Program-made: the position numbers and the translations under genes
Assembly (NCBI GenBank): GCA_028818705.1
Contig: JAPPNJ010000059.1
Coordinates: 1 to 64,000 of the forward strand
Origin: Candidatus Poribacteria bacterium
Lineage (GTDB): Bacteria > Poribacteria > WGA-4E > WGA-3G
Reading direction: 5' to 3'
DNA: 64,000 nt
Notes under the pieces: generated by a model
Databases searched by the model: none
What the model saw: only the letters and a program-made list of their open reading frames with translations
What the model was told of the DNA's origin: nothing
Part shown: positions 42,248 through 49,461 of the stretch, piece by piece
Numbering within the stretch: the stretch's first letter is position 1
Layout of the letters: each line of letters opens with the position of its first letter

Positions 42248-43974
42248 TACGGTTAGAACACGTTACCAAATTGTATGATCCAGACCTAATTCTCGACGAT
42301 ATATCGGTCTCAATTGAGCATGGGGACAGAATCGGATTAATTGGTCGTAACGGAACTGGAAAAACGACGTTAATTAAAATTATTAACGGTATGCTTGCCA
42401 ATTTTAAGGGTAAAGTTGTTTCAGCAAGGGGATTGCGTATCGGATATCTTAGTCAAGAACCTGATCTTGCGCGTGACTGTACCTTAAGGCAGGAAATGCT
42501 CAAAGTTTTTGAAGAACGGCGTGCGCTTGAAGATGAAATGCTCCTGCTGGCAGAGGAGATGAAGACACACGAATCACCAGATTTCCTCGCACGCTACGCC
42601 CGAATTCAGGAACAGCATGAACGACTCGGCGGTTACGATTATGAGCATGAGATTAACCGTATCCTTGGGGGTTTGGGTTTCAACGAATTAGATTTTAATC
42701 TTCCAATTGATGTCCTAAGCGGAGGTCAGAAAAGCCGAGCCACCCTCGCCAAGCTACTCCTCGAAAAGCCTGATCTCCTTCTCTTCGATGAACCAACAAA
42801 TCACCTCGACATCAACGGTATTGAATGGCTCGAGAGTTATCTCAATAAAGAATATAACGGCGGAGTCCTTGTCGTTTCCCATGATCGGTATTTTTTGGAC
42901 AAGGTTGTCCGAAAAGTTTGGGAACTCGAAGAGCATGAGATAAAAATTTATCGCGGGAACTACTCCAAGTACATTGAAACCAAAAGGATTGAAAAATTAG
43001 TCGGGGAACGCGCATTCAAAAAGCAACAGGCATTTATCGCACACGAAGAAGATTTTATTCGTCGAAACATCGCAGGACAGCGCACACGAGAGGCACAAGG
43101 CAGACGAAAAAAACTGGAACGATTGGAGAAGGTCGAAAAACCTAAGCGCGATGCGCCTACCTTCAAACTCGCTTTCACACCTGAAACTCGCGGGGGAAAT
43201 GACATTCTCCGATGCCAGAATGTTGGCAAGTCTTTCGGCGACAAAGTCGTTTTCACCGACCTGAATTTTGAGGTGTACCGTCGCGATATTATCGGAATTA
43301 TCGGTGCGAACGGTACCGGCAAGACGACGCTATTTCGTATGATTTTAGACGAGGAACTCCCTACACACGGCGAAATATGGGTGGGACCGACACTCAAATT
43401 TGGATACTACGCGCAAGAATTAGAAGGACTCAACCCAGATAATGAAGTCATCGATGAAATATGGGAACTTTGTCCACAGCAGACACAAGGTGAAATACGT
43501 AGCTTCCTCGGCAAGTTCTTATTCTCTGGTGATGATGTGTTCAAACGGATTGGTAGTCTAAGCGGGGGTGAGCAGAGCCGTGTGCTACTCGCGAAGTTAC
43601 TGTTAACAAACGCGAACGTTTTGCTACTTGATGAACCGACAAACCATCTTGATATTCCGGCGCGTGAAGCGCTGGAGGCGGCATTAGCAGAATATCCCGC
43701 AACCCTTTTCATTATTTCTCACGATCGGTACCTCTTGAGCAATCTCGCAACTAAATTACTGGTTTTTGATGGTAAACCTGGAGGTACCGCAGATCTTTTT
43801 GAAGGCAATTATGCTGAGTACGTTGCACGGCAACAACAAGCACTTCAGGAGAATCAGTCGCCATCTGAAAGCGTTCAAGAATCAAAACCTGTGCAATCTT
43901 CTCAATCCAAAGGTAAGTCAAAATCCAAGCGCAAGCGGAAGATAAAGGCACAACGTCTGGTTGGAAGCAACTAA
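42238..43974 (+). CDS. ABC-F ATPase (Uup/EttA-like)
   Basis: A 578-residue protein with two ABC domains and no membrane region. Domain 1: Walker A GRNGTGKTT, signature LSGGQKSR, Walker B LLLFDEPTNHLD. Domain 2: GANGTGKTT, LSGGEQSR, VLLLDEPTNHLD. The interdomain linker ('RRNIAGQRTREAQGRRKKLE') is the ABC-F P-site-tRNA-interacting segment. A very basic, Lys/Arg-rich C-terminal tail (about 540-578) suggests Uup-like nucleic-acid or ribosome binding. ABC-F proteins act on the ribosome during stalled or regulated translation. Start overlaps the kinase gene by 10 bases, indicating translational coupling. Confidence 0.92.
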   Translation: MSLVRLEHVTKLYDPDLILDDISVSIEHGDRIGLIGRNGTGKTTLIKIINGMLANFKGKVVSARGLRIGYLSQEPDLARDCTLRQEMLKVFEERRALEDEMLLLAEEMKTHESPDFLARYARIQEQHERLGGYDYEHEINRILGGLGFNELDFNLPIDVLSGGQKSRATLAKLLLEKPDLLLFDEPTNHLDINGIEWLESYLNKEYNGGVLVVSHDRYFLDKVVRKVWELEEHEIKIYRGNYSKYIETKRIEKLVGERAFKKQQAFIAHEEDFIRRNIAGQRTREAQGRRKKLERLEKVEKPKRDAPTFKLAFTPETRGGNDILRCQNVGKSFGDKVVFTDLNFEVYRRDIIGIIGANGTGKTTLFRMILDEELPTHGEIWVGPTLKFGYYAQELEGLNPDNEVIDEIWELCPQQTQGEIRSFLGKFLFSGDDVFKRIGSLSGGEQSRVLLAKLLLTNANVLLLDEPTNHLDIPAREALEAALAEYPATLFIISHDRYLLSNLATKLLVFDGKPGGTADLFEGNYAEYVARQQQALQENQSPSESVQESKPVQSSQSKGKSKSKRKRKIKAQRLVGSN

Positions 43975-44090
43975 AACCGAAAAATATCGGTAATTTTATC
44001 CAAATTTTGCCCACACGCTGCAAAATTTATCTTTGCTTTACATTTTTTACTCACAAAGTGCGTCAAAATCAACATTTTTCGTGCTTTAAT

Positions 44091-44119
44091 TTGACATTCC
44101 AGTAAAATTAGTGTATAAT
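44091..44119 (+). promoter_or_regulatory. Perfect consensus sigma-70 promoter of the MarR-like gene
   Basis: TTGACA (44091-44096), a 17-base spacer and TATAAT (44114-44119). It is the only site found in the window in which both boxes match consensus. The 300-base spacer from 43975 otherwise holds only the leader elements listed next and an AT-rich stretch. Confidence 0.85.
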
Positions 44120-44124
44120 TATTC

Positions 44125-44171
44125 TATCCTATACGACGGAAATAATATCGCATATAGGATATATTATTTCC
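44125..44171 (+). promoter_or_regulatory. Interleaved inverted repeats in the MarR-like leader
   Basis: TATCCTATA (44125-44133) pairs with TATAGGATA (44153-44161), and GGAAATAATAT (44138-44148) pairs with ATATTATTTCC (44161-44171). The order A-B-A'-B' allows a pseudoknot in RNA or two overlapping palindromic operators in DNA. It starts about six bases after the -10, where a repressor would block transcription. Confidence 0.7.
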
Positions 44172-44209
44172 ATGATCGGATTAACTTACATGTTAAAAAC
44201 ATAGGGAGT

Positions 44210-44242
44210 ATGAAAACTATGCCCTATAACACAGACTACTAA
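44210..44242 (+). CDS. Possible 10-codon leader peptide
   Basis: ATG 44210 opens the frame MKTMPYNTDY and ends at TAA 44240-44242; GGGAG at 44204-44208 is better spaced for the internal ATG at 44219. It is followed by a GCAAG/CTTGC hairpin (44245-44260). The MarR-like ATG at 44275 has no ribosome site of its own, so the short frame may couple translation. Speculative. Confidence 0.25.
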   Translation: MKTMPYNTDY

Positions 44243-44274
44243 CAGCAAGTTTCGGCTTGCGAGTGCCGCCATAA

Positions 44275-45153
44275 ATGTCTAAAGATCAGGTATTCCATAA
44301 CGAGATTGACATTGTAATGCGCGTGATGCGCCATGCACAAGCAGCTGTCAAATCCAAGTTTCTTCAGGAGATCGTTCCTAATCGTCTGACGATTGTCCAA
44401 TTTAACGCCTTACAACACCTTCATTGGTATGGGCATGAGAATGGGATGTCAGTCAGTGAGTTGGGTGAGCATTTGGGGCTTGCCCATAACACGACATCTG
44501 GCTTGGTGAGTCGTCTTGAGCGACACGGTTGGGTTATTCGTCGTAAATGCGACGAAGATCGAAGACGCGCTCGGATTAAACTCACGCCCCAGTCCGAAGA
44601 ACTTTTCCGTGAAGGCGTAAAACATGCTACGAACTTTTGGCGGAGCACTTTTGGGCAGCTATCCACGCAAGAGCAGAAAAGCCTGATTAAAAGTCTAAAA
44701 CGGTTGAAACAGGTGATGGCGAAACCGGTGTGGCCCAGTTATGCACAACTGCACCCACGTGACGCAGATCACCTTCAAAAACGGTTTGAAGCCGATTTGG
44801 ACGAACTCGCACAGGCAAAGCTCAAGCTCGTCGGGATGCGGTTGATTCTCGCACAAATCGCCGAGAAGCGCGATGAACATGAACTCGCGGCATACCTGAA
44901 CCAAGCTGCCTCCGAAGAAATACGTCATGCCAATCAATTGTTAGCTCTGCTCGGCCATGGTGAGAATTTCAAGGTACTCCTCTCAACCCTCGCACATGAA
45001 GACAACGTCGTCTATGAGGAACTGTTAGCCTTACTTGAAACCGCACCCTACGCCGAAGAAGATGAAGAATTAACGCTCCTACAACAGATGGTTCAAGATA
45101 ACCAAAGATATAGACGTTGGTTTCGCAGTGTTCACAAACAAACGAATCAATGA
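44275..45153 (+). CDS. MarR-type regulator fused to a ferritin-like helical domain
   Basis: A 292-residue protein. Residues 1-150 are a MarR winged helix: 'LTIVQFNALQHLHWYGHENG', the recognition helix 'HLGLAHNTTSGLVSRLERHG' and the wing 'KCDEDRRRARIKLT'. Residues 165-285 are all-helical with ASEEIRHANQLLALLGHGE (E214, E215, H218), the E-E-x-R-H-A signature of rubrerythrin/ferritin-like diiron proteins, and further acidic residues in HEDNVVYEE. The fourth helix (VQDNQRYRRWF) lacks the usual E..H, so a full diiron site is uncertain. A regulator sensing oxygen, peroxide or iron is plausible. Translation start lacks a ribosome site. Confidence 0.75.
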   Translation: MSKDQVFHNEIDIVMRVMRHAQAAVKSKFLQEIVPNRLTIVQFNALQHLHWYGHENGMSVSELGEHLGLAHNTTSGLVSRLERHGWVIRRKCDEDRRRARIKLTPQSEELFREGVKHATNFWRSTFGQLSTQEQKSLIKSLKRLKQVMAKPVWPSYAQLHPRDADHLQKRFEADLDELAQAKLKLVGMRLILAQIAEKRDEHELAAYLNQAASEEIRHANQLLALLGHGENFKVLLSTLAHEDNVVYEELLALLETAPYAEEDEELTLLQQMVQDNQRYRRWFRSVHKQTNQ

Positions 45154-45175
45154 CTTCTATTTTGTCAGCAGCCAC

Positions 45176-45194
45176 CCAGAGTTTCTGGTTTTTT
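45176..45194 (+). terminator. Short Rho-independent terminator
   Basis: CCAGA (45176-45180) with TCTGG (45184-45188) followed by six T. It is a short stem, located just after the MarR-like stop codon. Confidence 0.5.
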
Positions 45195-45259
45195 CCCTAA
45201 TATTGGGCTACAAAAAAATCGGAATCTTTTTCCCGGTTGATGACCCTTAAGAGGAAAAC

Positions 45260-45874
45260 ATGCAGTCCCAAAGCCTTGAAAGCGTTCCACTAGACTGTTA
45301 CGATGACGCTGAACTGATTGAGCAATTTCAAAATGGTGATACCGCTGCCTTTGATACGCTCTTTACACGTTACCAAAAACGCACCTATCGACTCGTGCAA
45401 CGTTTCGTTTCCAACCCCGAAGATGCCTCGGATCTGACCCAAGATGCCTTCATTCGTGCCTACCAAGGTTTAGGAGATTTCAAAAGCCAGTGCCAGTTTT
45501 ATAGTTGGCTTTACCGCATTACGGTGAATCTCTGTATCGATTTCCTTAGAAAAAAATCAAGATCAGAAGTGCTTCTGTATGACTCCGATAAATCTGGCGA
45601 ATTGCCACTGGCAAATGTTGCCGACCCTCGCTCTGAATCTCCAGCACAAGCGGTGGAAAATAAAGAACTGAGGGCACACATCCGGAGAGCAGTCCGACGG
45701 CTCCCCCCAAAACAGCGACAAATCTTCATTTTGCGACACTGGAACGGGCTATCGCTTAAAGATATAGCCGCTGTTGTTGGAAGATCCGATGGAACGGTCA
45801 AAGCACATCTACTTCACGCCCACCGCAATCTCCGCAAACATCTTCGCTCTTATGTACGAGAAGCGGAGTACTAA
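45260..45874 (+). CDS. ECF RNA polymerase sigma factor, stand-alone
   Basis: A 204-residue sigma-W-like factor. Region 2: 'NGDTAAFDTLFTRYQKRTYR', 'EDASDLTQDAFIRAYQGLGD', 'FYSWLYRITVNLCIDFLRKK'. Region 4: 'LPPKQRQIFILRHWNGLSLK' and 'IAAVVGRSDGTVKAHLLHAH'. AAGAGGAAAAC precedes the ATG. It lacks the membrane anchor and propeller of the two large sigma fusions, and no anti-sigma gene is adjacent; the next gene (ftsY) is convergent. How its activity is controlled is not shown. Confidence 0.9.
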   Translation: MQSQSLESVPLDCYDDAELIEQFQNGDTAAFDTLFTRYQKRTYRLVQRFVSNPEDASDLTQDAFIRAYQGLGDFKSQCQFYSWLYRITVNLCIDFLRKKSRSEVLLYDSDKSGELPLANVADPRSESPAQAVENKELRAHIRRAVRRLPPKQRQIFILRHWNGLSLKDIAAVVGRSDGTVKAHLLHAHRNLRKHLRSYVREAEY

Positions 45875-45993
45875 GATCGTGCCTATACACTGAACGTAAA
45901 GACCGGATATGTTTCGTAATCAATCTTTTAAAGACATATTCGCTAATTCAGTGAAGCGTATCGTAAGGACCCATGAGAACCGCGGGAAAAGGA

Positions 45994-46989
45994 CTATACC
46001 TCCTCAGTTTCGGTGGCAAAGAGTACCTCCACGAAATCCGATCCCGCGAAATCTCGTAAATCATCAATCTTCTCACCGATCCCGATGAGTTTAACTGGGG
46101 CGCCTATTTCCGCGTTCACCCCAATGACTATCCCGCCTTTGGCGGTTCCATCCAGTTTTGTAACAGCAACACCTGTGATCGGGACTGCATCGTTGAAAAT
46201 CTTCGCCTGCATCAGCGCATTTTGACCCACTGTGCCATCAATGACAAGTAGCACTTCGTGCGGGGCGCCAGTGTGTGCTTTCATCATAACGCGACCGATT
46301 TTCGACAACTCATCCATAAGCGGTTTTTTGGTGTGCAGTCTTCCAGCCGTATCTACTATTAACACGTCGGCGTTACGATGTTGCGCAGCGTGAATTGCAT
46401 CAAACACGACTGCAGCAGGTTCGGCACGTTCTCCGCCCCGGACGAGCTCTGCCCCCGCACGTTCACACCAAATCGCGAGTTGGTCCTCCGCCGCAGCGCG
46501 GAATGTATCTCCCGCAGCGACAACCACTCGATGCCCATCCGTGATAAAACGACTCGCGAGTTTTCCAATGGTTGTCGTCTTGCCAGCACCATTTACACCC
46601 AACACCAAAATCGTATATGGTTTCTCATCTTTTATCTCCAACGGCACATCTTCACCGAGGAGATTCATAATTTCTGATTTCAGTACCGATGCTAACTCCG
46701 AAGAATCGCTTAACCCTTCTGCCCTCACCCGCTCTCTGACGTTATCCATTAATGTCAGGGTCGTATCAACACCCACATCCGACTGGATTAAAATCTCCTC
46801 GATTTCTTCCATTAAATCTTCGTCAATTTTTCTCCCAACCCGCAGGAGTCCTGACATCTGAGACAGGAACTGGTCCCGAGTTTTCGTCAGCCCAGATTTG
46901 AGCCGATTAAACCAATTTCCCTGTTGACCTTCAGTATCGGATTCAACATCGCTTTTATTGTCGTGACCTTTAAATAAATTTCTTAACAT
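45994..46989 (-). CDS. ftsY: Signal recognition particle receptor FtsY
   Basis: A 331-residue SRP receptor GTPase, which docks ribosome-SRP complexes at the cytoplasmic membrane. A short acidic A region is followed by the N domain (residues about 25-110) and the G domain with G1 GVNGAGKTTTIGKLA, AAGDTFRAAAEDQL, VDTAGRLHTKKPLM, VTKLDGTAKGG and the closing GIGEKIDDLRDF. The start is ATG 46989 (MLRNLFKG), preceded by AAAGGAAG; the frame is open upstream but without family-like sequence. Confidence 0.95.
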   Translation of the reverse strand: MLRNLFKGHDNKSDVESDTEGQQGNWFNRLKSGLTKTRDQFLSQMSGLLRVGRKIDEDLMEEIEEILIQSDVGVDTTLTLMDNVRERVRAEGLSDSSELASVLKSEIMNLLGEDVPLEIKDEKPYTILVLGVNGAGKTTTIGKLASRFITDGHRVVVAAGDTFRAAAEDQLAIWCERAGAELVRGGERAEPAAVVFDAIHAAQHRNADVLIVDTAGRLHTKKPLMDELSKIGRVMMKAHTGAPHEVLLVIDGTVGQNALMQAKIFNDAVPITGVAVTKLDGTAKGGIVIGVNAEIGAPVKLIGIGEKIDDLRDFAGSDFVEVLFATETEEV

Positions 46990-47177
46990 TGGCTTCCTTT
47001 TTTCGGTATCCTTTCGTATCTGTAATTTCCAGCAAGAATCGAGTCTGCTTTTTTCATTATGATACAGTAACAACAGGCGAAAAGGCAAATAAAAATTGCA
47101 CTTTTCTTCGCGGTAATATCCAGGTTGACAGATAAACTATTTATTTCGTAGTGCGTTGATATACGATAAAAATTTCC

Positions 47178-47206
47178 TTGCGGTACTCGCTATTTTCCCG
47201 TATACT
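47178..47206 (+). promoter_or_regulatory. Sigma-70-like promoter of the P460 operon
   Basis: TTGCGG (47178-47183), a 17-base spacer and TATACT (47201-47206). Predicted leader of about 45 bases before ATG 47258. Confidence 0.55.
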
Positions 47207-47257
47207 AAAGAATATTACAAAGGTCATTGGTTTTACACACGAATTGAGGAGTCAATC

Positions 47258-47830
47258 ATGAAAACCCAAACACAGTATCTCCTACGAAATCTGGTGGTAA
47301 TAATGGTGTCGTGTCTGTTCTCTATTGCCTGCACCAGCGAAAAGCAATTGGAAGAACTCGTTCAAACACCAGGAGAAGAGACAACAATAGAGGAACCTGT
47401 CCAATCTGAAGAAACGGCAGCCCTCCTTCCAGGCCTCCCTAAAGATGTAGCGGGATACACACAGTGGTTGAAATTGAATGCTGAACCTATACCTCCTGTC
47501 CCTGGTGGTGACCCCCACAACGGCACAAAAAACGTCTATGTCAACAAAACGCGAGAGGTCATCGCACCTAATGGTAAGCAGGAGTTTCCATATCCCGACG
47601 GCAGTATTGTTGTAAAAGACGCAACTCGTCCTGGTAAGGACTTTATTGGACTCGTCGCAATTATGCGAAAAAAAGCAGGCGTGGACCCTGATCACAACGA
47701 TTGGGAGTTCATTGAATACGTCCGAAATGCATCCGATGCCGACTTCAAAGAAATAGCCAGAGATGGGGTCTGTTGGGGATGTCACACCCAAGCCGAAGAT
47801 ATCGATTATGTTTTTACGGAACTTGAATAA
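47258..47830 (+). CDS. Cytochrome P460-family lipoprotein
   Basis: A 190-residue exported haem protein. The lipobox FSIAC gives acylated Cys25. An acidic/Glu-rich linker precedes the cytochrome P460 domain ('VYVNKTREVIAPNGKQEFPY', 'PDGSIVVKDA', 'VAIMRKKAGVDPDHNDWEFI'), ending in the single c-type haem motif CWGCH about 15 residues from the C-terminus. Family members bind one haem and some oxidise hydroxylamine; many have unknown roles, and the crosslinking lysine cannot be assigned by eye. GAGGAG fixes ATG 47258. The next gene, a haem-porin fusion, starts 16 bases on, so the two are probably electron-transfer partners. Confidence 0.85.
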   Translation: MKTQTQYLLRNLVVIMVSCLFSIACTSEKQLEELVQTPGEETTIEEPVQSEETAALLPGLPKDVAGYTQWLKLNAEPIPPVPGGDPHNGTKNVYVNKTREVIAPNGKQEFPYPDGSIVVKDATRPGKDFIGLVAIMRKKAGVDPDHNDWEFIEYVRNASDADFKEIARDGVCWGCHTQAEDIDYVFTELE

Positions 47831-47846
47831 CGATAAGGAGGTAACT

Positions 47847-49067
47847 TTGAAGCCACATTACGATGACGTTGTGAGGTATTTTGACGACACTCTTATGAAA
47901 ACAGGCACGATCAGAAGCACATTTCTACTACTTGCACTCGTAACCGGTGTTACAATGTGTCTCTTTTTGCCAGAAACGGTGGAGGCGCGTCCTGAATTTG
48001 CCACTGAGCTTGACAAGGAGTGCAGTTTCTGCCACATTGACCCAGCTGGAGGCGGTCCCCGAAATCGCATCGGTGAAATCTTTGAAGAGAACTATTTTGA
48101 GTTTCCTGAAGATTTCGACATGGAGGCTGTAACCGAAGAAGCAAAAGAGGTCGTCAAACAGCTCACAACTTCGCTTGATTTTCAGACTGCATTTATCAAA
48201 ACAACACATGTGGACGCGGAAGAGAACGTCATAGCTGGATGTAATTCATGCCACTCTTCGATTGACAGATTTCTTCTCATGCAAGCGGAGGTAACCTTCA
48301 ACGCGCAAGCCTCTGAACATGTTCGGCTGACGCTTTCCAACAACGTTGGGACAACGATGAATGCATTTGCAACAGTAGATGCTATTCCAAAACATCTTTA
48401 TGTCAAAATCGGGCAATTCCAACTACCATTCGGTATCAAACAGAAAGACCACAATATTTTAGTCCGACAAGGCTATGGGCTCGGTTCTAACAAGCGAGAT
48501 GTTGGCGTTGAACTCGGTGGTAGTGCAGGAAAACTTTTTTACAATGCAGCTTTCTTTAACGCCGACAACGCAGCAGCGAAAGGTGGACTCGGCACAATCG
48601 GTGCCCAACTCGGACCGATTAGAGCAGGTGTCTCCAGTATATTTGAAAAGCCAGGCGAAGACTGGGAACGACTCGTCGGAGCATTTCTCACTGCCTCCTA
48701 CGCCGGACTGAGTCTCGAAGGGGAATTCAATTTTGGAAATTCTGGAGAGGTTGCCTCTTTCGCACCCGATGCTGTTGATTCGAAAGGTTACTATATCGGT
48801 GCAAAATACCGATTCCTCCCCCAACTCACGATCGCCGGTCGATATGGTTTGTTTGATCCAGATAGAACCGTTAAGGGTGATACAAGCCAGCGGGTGGTAC
48901 TCAGTGCCAAATACAATTTTATGGAAAATGGGGCGATTTCCCTATTTTACTGGGGAAACCTTGCAAACGCAGACCGCGCCGCCGATGATGCCATTGGTGA
49001 CAAAGGCACACTAAGGCAACTACAAGGCACCGATCAGATTATTTTCATGTCACACTTCTGGTTTTGA
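47847..49067 (+). CDS. Diheme c-type cytochrome fused to an outer-membrane beta-barrel
   Basis: 406 residues from TTG 47847, preceded by AAGGAGGT; the next in-frame ATG (47895) has no ribosome site but would start directly at the signal peptide MKTGTIRSTFLLLALVTGVT. After export come two c-haem motifs, C59SFCH (followed by IDPAGGGPRN) and C132NSCH. From about residue 145 the sequence becomes alternating amphipathic strands to a terminal Phe (MSHFWF), the beta-barrel assembly signal. Haem-porin fusions such as Cyc2 carry electrons across the outer membrane; here there are two haems rather than one. With P460 it may form a small respiratory or detoxifying module. Confidence 0.8.
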   Translation: MKPHYDDVVRYFDDTLMKTGTIRSTFLLLALVTGVTMCLFLPETVEARPEFATELDKECSFCHIDPAGGGPRNRIGEIFEENYFEFPEDFDMEAVTEEAKEVVKQLTTSLDFQTAFIKTTHVDAEENVIAGCNSCHSSIDRFLLMQAEVTFNAQASEHVRLTLSNNVGTTMNAFATVDAIPKHLYVKIGQFQLPFGIKQKDHNILVRQGYGLGSNKRDVGVELGGSAGKLFYNAAFFNADNAAAKGGLGTIGAQLGPIRAGVSSIFEKPGEDWERLVGAFLTASYAGLSLEGEFNFGNSGEVASFAPDAVDSKGYYIGAKYRFLPQLTIAGRYGLFDPDRTVKGDTSQRVVLSAKYNFMENGAISLFYWGNLANADRAADDAIGDKGTLRQLQGTDQIIFMSHFWF

Positions 49068-49174
49068 AGATCGTGTGAATCCACAATTGGTAAAGGGTAG
49101 GGTCATTCTGTTTTCCGGTCTACTGTTCTTACTTCTTGAATAGCGGCTCTACCCTATATTAGTCCAGTTTTGTT

Positions 49175-49200
49175 AAGGACGGATCGCTGCATCCGTCCTT
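49175..49200 (+). terminator. Perfect 10-bp hairpin, probable terminator
   Basis: AAGGACGGAT (49175-49184), loop CGCTGC, ATCCGTCCTT (49191-49200). The stem is strong but followed only by ATGTGTTT, so termination is likely but not certain. Confidence 0.55.
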
Positions 49201-49332
49201 ATGTGTTTATATTTACACATAATGTCACGCAAAGACACCTTGTTCATTCTCAACTGGCTCTGGCAAGATTTGGAACCCCATTTGGGCTTGATTATTCTGC
49301 CTTAAATATCTAATGGGAAAACACAACACAAT

Positions 49333-49348
49333 TGGCATAAAAATTGCT
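49333..49348 (+). promoter_or_regulatory. Sigma-54-like promoter site
   Basis: TGGCATAAAAATTGCT matches the -24/-12 pattern TGGCAC-N5-TTGCW with exact GG-to-GC spacing. It lies about 114 bases before the A2M ATG. A weak sigma-70 reading of the same region is also possible. Confidence 0.4.
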
Positions 49349-49461
49349 TACCTTAAAAAATTGTGCATTATCTGGTATCTTCTGCCTCTCTATAGTCGTT
49401 AAGTTTTGTAGTGATTAGGGACCTATAGAAACAGATCCTTTGGAGCGAAGGGTACTTTGTT

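Larger units (their letters stand above)
49068..49461 (+). other. Spacer upstream of the A2M gene
   Basis: About 390 bases with a terminator hairpin (49175-49200) and a sigma-54-like site (49333-49348). I see nothing else coding in it. Confidence 0.5.
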
